Shown: piece by piece, positions 1 through 11,422 of the stretch
Layout of the letters: each line of letters begins with the position of its first letter
How positions within the stretch are numbered: position 1 is the stretch's first letter
From: Bolinopsis microptera
Lineage: Eukaryota; Ctenophora; Tentaculata; Lobata; Bolinopsidae
DNA: 64,000 bases
Reading direction: 5' to 3'
Assembly (NCBI RefSeq): GCF_026151205.1
Contig: NC_087081.1
Coordinates: forward strand, 17,337,058-17,401,057
Notes under the pieces: model-generated
Database searches by the model: none
Told to the model about the DNA's origin: nothing
Seen by the model: only the letters and a program-made list of their open reading frames with translations
Translations under genes and position numbers: made by a program

Positions 1-180
1 AACTGAATATACTATCAGTGATGTTGATCAGTTGATAACTGAATATACTATCAGTGATGAAAATGGTATCTCCGTGAATGAAGCAGCCCATGAATTTAAA
101 TGGCCAGCTGTATTTTCGCTCAATCGCAGAGACAAACATCAGTTTTTCGCTTACAATTCGAAACGTATGTATTTTAGGGT
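1..180. other. No gene recognised
   Basis: Short sequence at the window edge with a duplicated stretch near bases 1-55. I see no coding signal with known homology. The short open frame running into the AT-rich repeat looks like chance. Confidence 0.4.
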
Positions 181-535
181 GTATATAATATATGTATATA
201 ACACAATGTATACTGTATATAATAATTAATATGTATATAACACACTGTATAATGTATATAATGAGCATATAACACAATGTATAATGTATATAATAATTAA
301 TATGTATATAATACAATGTAAAATGTATATAATAATTAATATGTATATAACACAATGTATACTGTATATAATAATTAATATGTATATAACACACTGTATA
401 ATGTATATAATGAGCATATAACACAATGTATAATGTATATAATAATTAATATGTATATAATACAATGTAAAATGTATATAATATGTATATAACACAATGT
501 TAATGAATATAATACATAAGTATATAACACAATCA
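181..535. repeat. AT-rich minisatellite
   Basis: Repeated variants of AATGTATATAATAATTAATA and TGTATATAACACAATGTATA form an imperfect higher-order array. Long open frames here are a product of the repeat and encode only Tyr/Ile-rich shadows. Confidence 0.85.
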
Positions 536-619
536 TGTAATAACCTGATCTTTAGAAGCAGTCTTTAGTTTGCTTTTGTAGGACATGTCAGGTGAGGAGC
601 CTCTTGAAGGTGCTTTAAC

Positions 620-800
620 TGGGGATTCAGTTAATTAGTTACTTAATTAGTCAATTAATCAGTCAACTAATTAATTAATTAGTTGATTATAATTAGTTGG
701 TTAAGAAGTTAATTAATAAGTTCACTAATTATTAGTTAATTAATTATTAGTTAATTAATTATTAGTTGATAAATTAATTAGTTAGTTAATTAATTAATAA
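620..800. repeat. TTAATTAGT-type AT repeat
   Basis: Irregular repeats of TTAATTAATTATTAGTTAA with many short palindromes. No coding content. The stretch from 800 to 970 shows nothing recognisable. Confidence 0.75.
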
Positions 801-969
801 GATAGAACTAACTTAGTTTGATAGGATGATTGGGGTCCCTTGGGGAGTGCAGACAGAGTAAAGATATGTTAGATAAGGTGAGGGGTACTTGGAGAGGGTT
901 CTTCACTGGAATCAGCACTGTCACCGTCTCTGCAAGGGCAACATTACTTATCTCTATTTAGAATATTAA

Positions 970-1105
970 TTGTAAGCCTTAACTTAAAACTAGTAATAAT
1001 ATAAATAATACGCAGTAGTATTACCTTAATTTAAAAACTAATAATAATATAAATAATACGCAGTAGTATTACTAATAATAATATAAATAATACGGAGTAG
1101 TATTA
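970..1105. repeat. ACGCAGTAGTATTA repeat
   Basis: Three copies of a unit containing AATAATATAAATAATACG followed by CAGTAGTATTAC. It lies directly downstream, in the minus-strand sense, of the terminal exon candidate at 1106-1266. Confidence 0.65.
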
Positions 1106-1266
1106 CTAATTACCGTTAATAGCACAAATAGGTCTGAAGGTGTTGAGGGTATCCCCACTAAATACTGTCTGGCTAGGTTTAAAAAAGGAAACCCGCCCCT
1201 CACTCATGAGACCGTGAGCAACGTCTTCAAGCTCTAACTCTCCCTGTCTCTTAGCTTTGTCAAAAT
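1106..1266 (-). CDS. Exon of an unidentified gene (possible last exon)
   Basis: On the minus strand a CTTTCAG acceptor precedes an open frame reading DFDKAKRQGELELEDVAH, then GLMSEGR, and ending TFRPICAING-N-stop at 1106. The charged, compositionally normal peptide and the good acceptor suggest a true exon. The product is not recognised. The first part of this exon and its acceptor are repeated four times upstream (1191-1575), so several alternative acceptors exist. A donor such as GGGTTTC just after the GLMSEG codons is an alternative end. It is probably the same gene as the exon at 2330-2479. Confidence 0.5.
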
Positions 1267-1575
1267 CTGAAAGTGAAAGTGAAAGTGAAACATATCCGCC
1301 CCTCACTCATGAGACCGTGAGCAACGTCTTCAAGCTCTAACTCTCCCTGTCTCTTAGCTTTGTCAAAATCTGAAAGTGAAAGTGAAACATATCCGCCCCT
1401 CACTCATGAGACCGTGAGCAACGTCTTCAAGCTCTAACTCTCCCTGTCTCTTAGCTTTGTCAAAATCTGAAAGTGAAAGTGAAACATATCCGCCCCTCAC
1501 TCATGAGGCCGGGGGCAAAAAAGTCTTCAAAGCTCTAAAATCTCCCTGTCTCTTAGCTTTGTCAAAATCTGGAGT
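1191..1575 (-). repeat. Tandem copies of an exon start plus its 3' splice site
   Basis: About four copies of a unit near 95-100 bp. In the minus-strand sense each reads a run of TTTCACTTTCAG (acceptor-like), then the FDKAKRQGELELEDVAH coding segment. The copy at 1500-1575 has diverged (GGCCGGGGGC and extra A runs). The number of GTGAAA repeats varies between copies. The array duplicates coding sequence together with the splice acceptor, so it is not a simple intronic satellite. Confidence 0.75.
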
Positions 1576-1867
1576 ACGTTATTATTTATCAGCCATATTT
1601 TAGTTTTCAAGATGTGATTGCCTTACTAGATTGCAAATACACATAATCTATTGTGTGATATTAGTTATGGCTTCCATATTATAATTCACGGACTATTTGG
1701 TGGTATCCCGGCATGTTTAAACACAAGATAAAGTGAAGGATATCTTTAGATGGAATCCGTACCAACATGGCAAGTTTTTTATTAAAAACTATTTATAACC
1801 ATGTTAAACTATGTTTTAAAATATCACACGTTCACCAGCAATCGAGTTAGCAAACTTTAAACATATC
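1576..1867. other. Presumed intron, nothing recognised
   Basis: AT-rich sequence between two exon-linked arrays. No further exon was found, although the phase mismatch between the flanking exons would allow one. Confidence 0.4.
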
Positions 1868-2329
1868 AAACATACCAGGGGTCTCCTTCACCATCCCGAC
1901 AACTTAGTTAGCAACTAAAAATGAAAGTGAAAGTGAAACATATCGAACATACCAGGGTCTCCTTCACCATCCCGACAACTTAGTTAACAACTCAAAGTGA
2001 AAGTGAGAGTGAATCATATCTAACATACCAGGGGTCTCCTTCACCATCTCAACAACTTAGTTGGCAACTAAAAGTGAAAGTGAAACATATCGACCATACC
2101 AGGGGCCTCCTTCACCATCCCGACAACTTAGTTAACAACTCAAAGTGAAAGTGAAAGTGAAACATATCGAACATACCAGGGGTCTCCTTCACCATCCCGA
2201 CAACTTAGTTAGCAACTAAAATGAAAGTGAAAGTGAAACATATCGAACATACCAGGGGTCTCCTTCACCATCTCAACAACTTAGTTAGCAACTAAAAGTG
2301 AAAGTGAAAGTGAAACATATCTAACATAC
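1868..2329 (-). repeat. Tandem copies of an exon end plus its 5' splice site
   Basis: About six to seven copies of a unit near 70 bp. In the minus-strand sense each reads GGATGGTGAAGGAGACCC then CTGGTATGTTCGATATG, so it holds the last coding bases of exon 2330-2479 and its GTATGT donor. The remainder is (CACTTT)n and GTTGCTAACTAAGTTGTC. Most copies have CCCC before the donor TGGTATG; the copy joined to the exon and one other have CCC. Confidence 0.8.
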
Positions 2330-2479
2330 CAGGGTCTCCTTCACCATCCCCGACATCTTCTCCCCGAACAAGGACAAGTGGATGTTATGATCCACTATGG
2401 TTATAGGTAGTTCCACAGTGGTGCTGGGGGGCTGGGACTGCAGGTAGATCTGAACCACTGATACGAAGTCCTGTATACC
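2330..2479 (-). CDS. Internal exon of an unidentified gene
   Basis: The minus strand has a TTTCAG acceptor at 2480-2485, 50 open codons and a GTATGT donor. The peptide begins GIQDFVSVVQIYLQSQPPST and ends IHLSLFGEKMSGMVKETL. Only this frame is open, codon use is unlike the AT-rich surroundings and both splice sites are good, so I regard it as real. I do not recognise the family. As written it ends in phase 0, while the next candidate exon (1266) needs phase 1. One more C, as most array copies carry, would join the frames, or an exon may lie between. Confidence 0.6.
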
Positions 2480-2640
2480 CTGAAATCAGTGCTTTATTTA
2501 ATTGTTTTATTTTCTCTGACTACTATTTAGTGATAATTTTGACAGCCGAATTTTCTGGCAGACAATTATATCTTCATATCACAGCAATTGGTTGAAGGCA
2601 TAAGATAGTTAATAACAATGAACACAATGTGCTCGAATGA

Positions 2641-3118
2641 CACGAATATATTGTGTATTGGTAATGCTAGACTGTGTTGTGTATTGGTAATGCTAGACTT
2701 TGTTGTGTATTGGTAATGCTAGACTGTGTTGTGTATTGGTAATGCTAGACTGTGTTGTGTATTGGTAATGCTAGACTGTGTTGTGTATTGGTAATGCTAG
2801 ACTGTGTTGTGTATTGGTAATGCTAGACTGTGTTGTGTATTGGTAATGCTAGACTGTGTTGTGTATTGGTAATGCTAGACTGTGTTGTGTATTGGTAATG
2901 CTAGACTGTGTTGTGTATTGGTAATGCTAGACTGTGTTGTGTATTGGTAATGCTAGACTGTGTTGTGTATTGGTAATGCTAGACTGTGTTGTGTATTGGT
3001 AATGCTAGACTGTGTTGTGTATTGGTAATGCTAGACTGTGTTGTGTATTGGTAATGCTAGACTGTGTTGTGTATTGGTAATGCTAGACTGTGTCGTGTAT
3101 TGGTAATGCTAGACTGTG
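2641..3118. repeat. 26-bp minisatellite
   Basis: About 18 near-identical copies of TTGTGTATTGGTAATGCTAG plus ACTGTG. The last copies end at the unique sequence GCACCTTCTGG. No coding function seen. Confidence 0.9.
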
Positions 3119-3416
3119 CACCTTCTGGAAGAGTATCTGAGAGTGCATTACATGCACACAATCATTATTGTAGGTTAGAAGACTTTGATATGCGTCGTAT
3201 GCGCCGTCTATATCCCGCACGTAGTATGATAGTTTCCCAATTGTGAAACCTATGTGGTTCTCTGCCCCGCGACCAAACCCCCTTTTCCTGAAACAGTGGT
3301 AATTTTAGTTTAACTTTTTTGAAATTTAAAGTGAAACTGAAGTGAAACTGAAAGTGTACGTGAGCCGGACTGGAATTGAAGGAAAAAACGTGGGACTTTT
3401 CCATTGTAAAACCGAA
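3119..3416. other. Unassigned sequence before the gap
   Basis: No recognised gene. GTGAAACTGAAG-type repeats near 3330-3355 resemble the GTGAAA repeats at 1.2-2.3 kb, possibly a related degenerate array cut by the gap. Confidence 0.4.
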
Positions 3417-3516
3417 NNNNNNNNNNNNNNNNNNNNNNNNNNNNNNNNNNNNNNNNNNNNNNNNNNNNNNNNNNNNNNNNNNNNNNNNNNNNNNNNNNNN
3501 NNNNNNNNNNNNNNNN
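3417..3516. other. Assembly gap (100 N)
   Basis: Exactly 100 N, the usual placeholder for a gap of unknown size. Sequence on the two sides may not be truly adjacent. Confidence 0.99.
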
Positions 3517-4379
3517 AAAATTTATTGTGCGATTAACACTCGTTCGGAACAACAATTGCTGATTTGGAAGTTGGTCTGAGCCATAATTAAATTAAAACCC
3601 GTGAATTAGAGCCCCGATTTAACATATAAGTTTGTGAATTTTAGAAATTTTAAAATCGCTCAGACATGCCCACGCTTAATCGCTACAGTCTTCATCAAAT
3701 AGCCACAATTTTATCGAATTATCGCGCAAAGTCAATAAGAGAACTTTAGAGTAAGATCTAAAGAGGTGTTTTATGGGTGCTCCATCAGCGGTACCATGGA
3801 AACACGCAGCAAATGGTAGGTCTGTATTATATAATGATATCACCTATATTTACTGTCAAGTGCAGTGGATAATTAGAAACAACAATCATTTTTAAAGTGA
3901 GGGATCTAAAATTAAGCCTGGGTTTATTTGAATTTTGAATTACAAATTTAAAAAATCACGGTATCAGCTCATTGACTTTACTTTTTATTTAGAAAGTTTT
4001 TACTCATTTTCAAACAAATTTGAAATCTTAATTTTTTTCTGGTTAGCCTAGCTCAAAGATTTCGTATGAATTTTAAACACAATCATATTATCATCTGATC
4101 ATCTGATCGGAAATGCTAATTTATTTCAGCTTTAAACGAAGTTAAATGTTGATATACTACTACCCCCCCCGGCCCCCCCCGCCCCCCCCCCCCCCCATTG
4201 TACTTTCTCCTTTACTAACACACCCCCCCCCCCCATTGTACCCTCTCCTTTACTAACACACACCCACTTGTAGACTGTACCCAGGCCTACCCTCTTATGT
4301 GATATATCTATATTATAGTACTGCCTCCCTAGCTGTACTGTGGCCTGGGAGGCATATTGTCTCTTTCGAGGGGCACCTG
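3517..4379. other. Non-coding, C-rich tracts
   Basis: AT-rich sequence with nothing recognised, then C runs at 4163-4196 and 4224-4238 with a small duplication of CATTGTACYYTCTCCTTTAC. Confidence 0.5.
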
Positions 4380-5621
4380 CAGGGGTGTAGGAAGCGGGGG
4401 GGCAGGGGGGGCCATCGCCCCCCCATGAAATCTGGGCAAGGGGCCAAAAAGGGCCAACTTTTTAATTTAGGTTTCTAAAAATTTTTTAAGTCAAAAATTT
4501 TTTAAGTCAAAAATTTTCTGAGTCAAAAATTTGCAAAGTTTTCTTGAAACTTTGAACAAAATACTTTTGTTCATGTTTCATGCTACCCTGATCATTATGA
4601 GCCAAAAATATTTTTTTCGGTTTTCGAAGTTCAATATACGATTTTGGACTCGAGGGTTCCCCTTTGTAATGCGATCTCGGAAGGCAGGCCTCCCTTTCGC
4701 AATACGAGCTCGGAAGCGGGAGCTCTGCTTTCAGAGGTACGTATCGAGAATGACTCAGACCAAAAATTTTCTAAGTCAAAATTTTCCAAATTTTTTCTGG
4801 AAACTACTTTTGTTCATGTTTCATGCTACCCTGATCATTCTGAGCCGAAAATATTTTTTTCGGTTTTCGAAGTCTAACATACGATTTTGGACTCGAGGGT
4901 TCCCCTTTGTAATGCGATCTCGGAAGGCAGGCCTCCCTTTCGCAATACGAGCTCGGAAGCGGGAGCTCTGCTTTCAGAGGTATGTATCGAGAATGACTCG
5001 GACCGAAAATTTTCTAAGTCAAAAATTTTCAAAGTTTTCTTGGAAAATACTTTTGTTCATGTTTCATGCTACCCTGATCATTCTGAGCCGAAAATATTTT
5101 TTTCGGTTTTCGAAGTTCAATATACGATTTTGGACTCGAGGGTTCCCCTTTGTAATGCGATCTCGGAAGGCAGGCCTCCCTTTCGCAATACGAGCTCGGA
5201 AGCGGGAGCTCTACTTTCAGAGGTATGTATCGAGAATGACTCGGACCGAAAATTTTCTAAGTCAAAAATTTTTAAAGTTTTTCTGGAAATTACTTTTGTT
5301 CATGTTTCATTCTGAGCCGAAAATATATTTTTTAGTCTTTTTGAAGTCTATATACCTACATTCGGAAGGTTGTGGATGTGATACTGATTGGTTTCATATA
5401 CTAATTATAGAAAACGTGACATTTGGCCCTCAGATTTAAAGGAAAATGCGCAATTTGATGCGGAAAACTGAAAAAATCGCGATTTGTCGTGAGGCCAGGA
5501 TCTGAAAACTCGAAATTCAGGCTTTGGCGCGAAGCGCCAAAAAATGTAGGCTGTGGCGCGAAGCGCCAAAAAATATTTAGAATTTGGCCCCCCCATGAAG
5601 AAAATCATTCCTACACCCCTG
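4380..5621. mobile_element. hAT-like non-autonomous element with 8-bp TSD
   Basis: Starts CAGGGGTGTAGGAA and ends TTCCTACACCCCTG, perfect 14-bp terminal inverted repeats, flanked by GGCACCTG at 4372-4379 and 5622-5629. An 8-bp duplication and CAGGGGTG ends are typical of hAT transposons. No transposase is visible. Inside are three to four 243-bp tandem units, and near 5525-5570 two copies of the palindrome TGGCGCGAAGCGCCA. Because 243 is a multiple of three, long open frames persist in two frames; I treat these as a repeat effect. Confidence 0.8.
4531..5340. repeat. 243-bp tandem repeat inside the hAT-like element
   Basis: Units contain ATACGATTTTGGACTCGAGG and CTCGGAAGGCAGGCCTCCC. Peptide shadows repeat with period 81 (for example FVMRSRKAGLPFAIRARKRE). 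The last copy is truncated near 5310. Confidence 0.8.
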
Positions 5622-5659
5622 GGCACCTGTGTTGTGAGACAGTCTATTGTAGAGACACT

Positions 5660-5745
5660 CGTCATACTCGTGACAATGTCATACTCGTGACAATGTCATA
5701 CTCGTGACAATGTCATACTCGTGACAATGTCATACTCGTGCTATT
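5660..5745. repeat. 17-bp repeat
   Basis: Five copies of CATACTCGTGACAATGT just outside the hAT-like element. Confidence 0.85.
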
Positions 5746-5894
5746 ATAATACATGACACATTGACAGTTTACGAGTAATAGCACGTGCTTAAACATAGAT
5801 TTTTAATTCATCATGTGCAGAAATGAGTAATACGGAATAAATGCTACTTTTTTATAACTATTGCAGCCTATTCTGAGTTCTATTCCATATCTTA

Positions 5895-6194
5895 TCTTAT
5901 TATATATAAAGCGAGACGATATATATGGATGGATCTGTGCCATTTTACTGACAACTTTAACACGACTTTTCGCAAAAAACCGTAAAAGATATAAAACTGA
6001 AACTTTTTTGACAGGGTCAAATGTTTAATGGCATTCAAAGCAGCATGAAAAATAAAAAACTGGCCATGAAATAAGAATTTTAGTGCCCAAAATTTGGATC
6101 CCCCGTAGTGTCAAAAATGCGATTTAAATTGGTAATAATTATTTCAGTCTTTTGAGTCTTGACACCATTTTAGGGTTATACGGGTTCCTGCTAG
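5895..6194 (+). mobile_element. Helitron-like non-autonomous element, copy 1
   Basis: Begins TCTTATTATATATAAAGCGA and ends ACGGGTTCCTGCTAG, with a TC 5' end and CTAG 3' end, between A and T, as Helitrons insert. Two more copies occur at 15535-15751 and 43123-43443. No coding capacity. The class is inferred from the ends alone. Confidence 0.65.
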
Positions 6195-6620
6195 TATATA
6201 TAGTGTATATATTATATATTATACAATTGCATATCTTACTTACAATTATTGTAACTTAGACATTTTACTAATAAACGCACAATTAGCTACTATTTAACTA
6301 TACAGGTTGCAAAGTAGTTTGCTTTGGCTGCAACATTGTACAGTATACATTGTACAGTATACATTGTACAGTATACGAAGATAAAGATTACAAGATTTTA
6401 TTTACAGTAGTTACATTAATGTAATCTTAATAATACAGACAAATCAAATAATTCTTCATCGATCATCATGACAGATTTAAACATTCAGGAAAATGCATTT
6501 TATTTATGCTTGGAGAACCCTAAATATTATTATTAACATCTGCCAAATTTATAGTTAGTGCTTTCTGATACTGAGAAATATAATTACATTATCATTTTGT
6601 AAAAGTAATTATAATTAGCT
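6195..6620. other. AT-rich, no gene recognised
   Basis: Contains a short repeat of ACAGTATACATTGT at 6335-6380. Nothing else identified. Confidence 0.5.
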
Positions 6621-6624
6621 ACAA

Positions 6625-7205
6625 TACACAGGGCCCCACTACACACTACACAGGGGCCCCACTGTGCACTACACAGGGCCCCACTGTGCACTACACAGGG
6701 CCCCACTACACACTACACAGGGCCCCACTGTGCACTACACAGGGCCCCACTGTGCACTACACAGGGCCCCACTGTGCACTACACAGGGCCCCACTGTGCA
6801 CTACACAGGGGCCCTACTGTGCACTACACATGAGCCCTGCTGTGCATTACACAGGGCCCCACTGTGCACTACACAGGGGCCCCACTGTGCACTACACAGG
6901 GCCCCACTGTGCACTACACAGGGCCCCACTGTGCACTACACAGGACCCCACTGTGCACTACACACTACACAGGGCCCCACTGTGCACTACACAGGGCCCC
7001 ACTGTGCACTACACACTACACAGGGCCCCACTGTGCACTACACAGGGCCCCACTGTGCACTACACACTACACAGGGCCCCACTGTGCACTACACAGGGCC
7101 CCACTGTGCACTACACAGGGCCCCACTGTGCACTACACAGGGCCCCACTACACACTACATAGGGGCCCACTGTGCACTACACAGGAGCCCCACTGTGCAC
7201 TACTA
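6625..7205. repeat. 22-bp GC-rich minisatellite
   Basis: About 25 copies of CTACACAGGGCCCCACTGTG plus CA, some with an extra CACTACA. Open frames in all three plus frames encode HYTGPHCALHRAPLCTTQ-type shadows, expected when a unit lacks stops and its length is not a multiple of three. Confidence 0.95.
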
Positions 7206-7517
7206 GAGTCTGATAGTCTCACAAGCGTATTACACTCTGAGGTCAGGTGATTTGTGTTACAGACAGAGTGGCTGGCTCACAGCCAACAAACACTATTTTA
7301 AATACTTTAACTGTTTACAGGTTAGCGCTGGTAAATTTACTTTTTGGAATATTATTGTTGATTGAGAGTTTGCAATGTGTATATTGGACGGACACTTCGT
7401 TATATGTACTGGATTTTATCCTGACAGAACTTAAAATCAGGATTAGTCAACGATACTTGTGTAGTTAAAACTGGATAGTAATATATATGCCTCATAATGT
7501 CTACATATTATTATGTG
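7206..7517. other. No gene recognised
   Basis: Unique sequence between two repeats. The 73-codon open frame at 7247-7468 has no recognisable motif. Confidence 0.4.
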
Positions 7518-7600
7518 CAGATCACGAGCTGGTCACGTGCTGGTCACGTGCTGGTAACGTGCAGATCACGTGCTGGTCACGTGCTGGTCACGTGCTCTGT
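7518..7600. repeat. CACGTG (E-box) repeat
   Basis: Seven repeats of an 11-bp unit TCACGTGCTGG, five of them with an intact CACGTG palindrome. It could bind bHLH-ZIP factors of the USF/MAX class, but may simply be a microsatellite. Confidence 0.7.
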
Positions 7601-7722
7601 GTCGCGTAACACGTTTATTATTATTCCGCTGGAGTCTGCTTATCAAAAGCGAGACTATCAAATATTTAGAGTGTTGTTTTCCATGACTACTGATTTGTAA
7701 ACGAAATGTTTTGTTATGTTAC

Positions 7723-8130
7723 TAGTGACATAAATTAGGAATAATGTAGTACACGAAATGTTGACTACTTGACATAAATTAGGAATAATGTAGTACACGA
7801 AATGTTGACTACTTGACATAAATTAGGAATAATGTAGTACACGAAATGTTGACTACTTGACATAAATTAGGAATAATGTAGTACACGAAATGTTGACTAC
7901 TTGACATAAATTAGGAATAATGTAGTACACGAAATGTTGACTACTTGACATAAATTAGGAATAATGTAGTACACGAAATGTTGACTACTTGACATAAATT
8001 AGGAATAATGTAGTACACGAAATGTTGACTATTTGACATAAATTAGGAATAATGTAGTACACGAAATGTTGACTACTTGACATAAATTAGGAATAATATA
8101 GTACACGAAATGTTGACTATAATGTAGTAC
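7723..8130. repeat. 44-bp minisatellite
   Basis: About nine copies of a 44-bp unit with GACATAAATTAGGAATAATG and TAGTACACGAAATGTTGACT. Very homogeneous. It ends close to the palindromic element. Confidence 0.92.
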
Positions 8131-8173
8131 ACGAAATGTAGTGCGCATTATGCACTGCTACTGTGCATTATAC

Positions 8174-8187
8174 ACCAAATATAACGT
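8174..8187. repeat. Left copy of 14-bp direct repeat (putative TSD)
   Basis: ACCAAATATAACGT, identical to 13974-13987 at the other end of the palindromic array. The outermost bases could match the array unit by chance, so at least 11-12 bp are informative. Confidence 0.75.
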
Positions 8188-8388
8188 TATTTAGAATATA
8201 TATTCGCATGTATCCACACTATATTTACATTACACGTTCAACGTGATATCGTTATCAGTGCAGTGTGTACAACACCAACTACACCGATCAATTGCCAATC
8301 TGCGAAACATTTAATTATTATTATCACTTCGAGATGGCCAGGCCTACTCTCATGCTGTCTATATGTGATGATTAACTCTGAAAAACTA

Positions 8389-8460
8389 GGGACAACTGGG
8401 GAATGATCCCAGAACCTCGAGATTTCGCGTCTCTTGCTCTACCAATTGAGCTACTGACCC
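8389..8460 (-). ncRNA. tRNA-like sequence (pseudo-tRNA or SINE head), first of 17
   Basis: The minus strand folds as a standard cloverleaf: acceptor GGGTCAG with TTGTCCC (one mismatch), TA, D-arm GCTC-AATTGGTA-GAGC with GG in the loop, anticodon arm AGAGA-CGCGAAA-TCTCG, five-base variable loop, T-arm CTGGG-ATCATTC-CCCAG. U33 is replaced by G and the T-loop lacks TTC, so a functional tRNA is unlikely. Nominal anticodon CGA. The A box (TAGCTCAATTGG) is good and the B box is damaged. Confidence 0.65.
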
Positions 8461-8733
8461 TGATTCTCAGAGCGAAATCACCACTCATATACAGCACAAT
8501 TTCATGCTTTGTGTGGAATATCATTTATCAGTTATTTAGAATATATATTCGCATGTATCCACACTATATTTACATTACACGTTCAACGTGATATCGTTAT
8601 CAGTGCAGTGTGTACAACACCAACTACACCGATCAATTGCCAATCTGCGAAACATTTAATTATTATTATCACTTCGAGATGGCCAGGCCTACTCTCATGC
8701 TGTCTATATGTGATGATTAACTCTGAAAAACTA

Positions 8734-11220
8734 GGGACAACTGGGGAATGATCCCAGAACCTCGAGATTTCGCGTCTCTTGCTCTACCAATTGAGCTACT
8801 GACCCTGATTCTCAGAGCGAAATCACCACTCATATACAGCACAATTTCATGCTTTGTGTGGAATATCATTTATCAGTTATTTAGAATATATATTCGCATG
8901 TATCCACACTATATTTACATTACACGTTCAACGTGATATCGTTATCAGTGCAGTGTGTACAACACCAACTACACCGATCAATTGCCAATCTGCGAAACAT
9001 TTAATTATTATTATCACTTCGAGATGGCCAGGCCTACTCTCATGCTGTCTATATGTGATGATTAACTCTGAAAAACTAGGGACAACTGGGGAATGATCCC
9101 AGAACCTCGAGATTTCGCGTCTCTTGCTCTACCAATTGAGCTACTGACCCTGATTCTCAGAGCGAAATCACCACTCATATACAGCACAATTTCATGCTTT
9201 GTGTGGAATATCATTTATCAGTTATTTAGAATATATATTCGCATGTATCCACACTATATTTACATTACACGTTCAACGTGATATCGTTATCAGTGCAGTG
9301 TGTACAACACCAACTACACCGATCAATTGCCAATCTGCGAAACATTTAATTATTATTATCACTTCGAGATGGCCAGGCCTACTCTCATGCTGTCTATATG
9401 TGATGATTAACTCTGAAAAACTAGGGACAACTGGGGAATGATCCCAGAACCTCGAGATTTCGCGTCTCTTGCTCTACCAATTGAGCTACTGACCCTGATT
9501 CTCAGAGCGAAATCACCACTCATATACAGCACAATTTCATGCTTTGTGTGGAATATCATTTATCAGTTATTTAGAATATATATTCGCATGTATCCACACT
9601 ATATTTACATTACACGTTCAACGTGATATCGTTATCAGTGCAGTGTGTACAACACCAACTACACCGATCAATTGCCAATCTGCGAAACATTTAATTATTA
9701 TTATCACTTCGAGATGGCCAGGCCTACTCTCATGCTGTCTATATGTGATGATTAACTCTGAAAAACTAGGGACAACTGGGGAATGATCCCAGAACCTCGA
9801 GATTTCGCGTCTCTTGCTCTACCAATTGAGCTACTGACCCTGATTCTCAGAGCGAAATCACCACTCATATACAGCACAATTTCATGCTTTGTGTGGAATA
9901 TCATTTATCAGTTATTTAGAATATATATTCGCATGTATCCACACTATATTTACATTACACGTTCAACGTGATATCGTTATCAGTGCAGTGTGTACAACAC
10001 CAACTACACCGATCAATTGCCAATCTGCGAAACATTTAATTATTATTATCACTTCGAGATGGCCAGGCCTACTCTCATGCTGTCTATATGTGATGATTAA
10101 CTCTGAAAAACTAGGGACAACTGGGGAATGATCCCAGAACCTCGAGATTTCGCGTCTCTTGCTCTACCAATTGAGCTACTGACCCTGATTCTCAGAGCGA
10201 AATCACCACTCATATACAGCACAATTTCATGCTTTGTGTGGAATATCATTTATCAGTTATTTAGAATATATATTCGCATGTATCCACACTATATTTACAT
10301 TACACGTTCAACGTGATATCGTTATCAGTGCAGTGTGTACAACACCAACTACACCGATCAATTGCCAATCTGCGAAACATTTAATTATTATTATCACTTC
10401 GAGATGGCCAGGCCTACTCTCATGCTGTCTATATGTGATGATTAACTCTGAAAAACTAGGGACAACTGGGGAATGATCCCAGAACCTCGAGATTTCGCGT
10501 CTCTTGCTCTACCAATTGAGCTACTGACCCTGATTCTCAGAGCGAAATCACCACTCATATACAGCACAATTTCATGCTTTGTGTGGAATATCATTTATCA
10601 GTTATTTAGAATATATATTCGCATGTATCCACACTATATTTACATTACACGTTCAACGTGATATCGTTATCAGTGCAGTGTGTACAACACCAACTACACC
10701 GATCAATTGCCAATCTGCGAAACATTTAATTATTATTATCACTTCGAGATGGCCAGGCCTACTCTCATGCTGTCTATATGTGATGATTAACTCTGAAAAA
10801 CTAGGGACAACTGGGGAATGATCCCAGAACCTCGAGATTTCGCGTCTCTTGCTCTACCAATTGAGCTACTGACCCTGATTCTCAGAGCGAAATCACCACT
10901 CATATACAGCACAATTTCATGCTTTGTGTGGAATATCATTTATCAGTTATTTAGAATATATATTCGCATGTATCCACACTATATTTACATTACACGTTCA
11001 ACGTGATATCGTTATCAGTGCAGTGTGTACAACACCAACTACACCGATCAATTGCCAATCTGCGAAACATTTAATTATTATTATCACTTCGAGATGGCCA
11101 GGCCTACTCTCATGCTGTCTATATGTGATGATTAACTCTGAAAAACTAGGGACAACTGGGGAATGATCCCAGAACCTCGAGATTTCGCGTCTCTTGCTCT
11201 ACCAATTGAGCTACTGACCC
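8734..11220 (-). ncRNA. tRNA-like copies 2-9 (left arm)
   Basis: Same 72-nt tRNA-like sequence at 345-bp spacing on the minus strand: 8734-8805, 9079-9150, 9424-9495, 9769-9840, 10114-10185, 10459-10530, 10804-10875 and 11149-11220. They carry the same U33 and T-loop defects as the first copy, so the units spread after the defects arose or arose by copying. Confidence 0.65.
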
Positions 11221-11422
11221 TGATTCTCAGAGCGAAATCACCACTCATATACAGCACAATTTCATGCTTTGTGTGGAATATCATTTATCAGTTATTTAGA
11301 ATATATAATGTAAATATAGTGTGGATACATGCGAATATATATTCTAAATAACTGATAAATGATATTCCACACAAAGCATGAAATTGTGCTGTATATGAGT
11401 GGTGATTTCGCTCTGAGAATCA

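Noticed and set aside
4531-5439. 302-codon frame with an 81-residue repeat
   Set aside because: It lies in a 243-bp tandem repeat inside a hAT-like element and a second frame is open too. There is no known domain.
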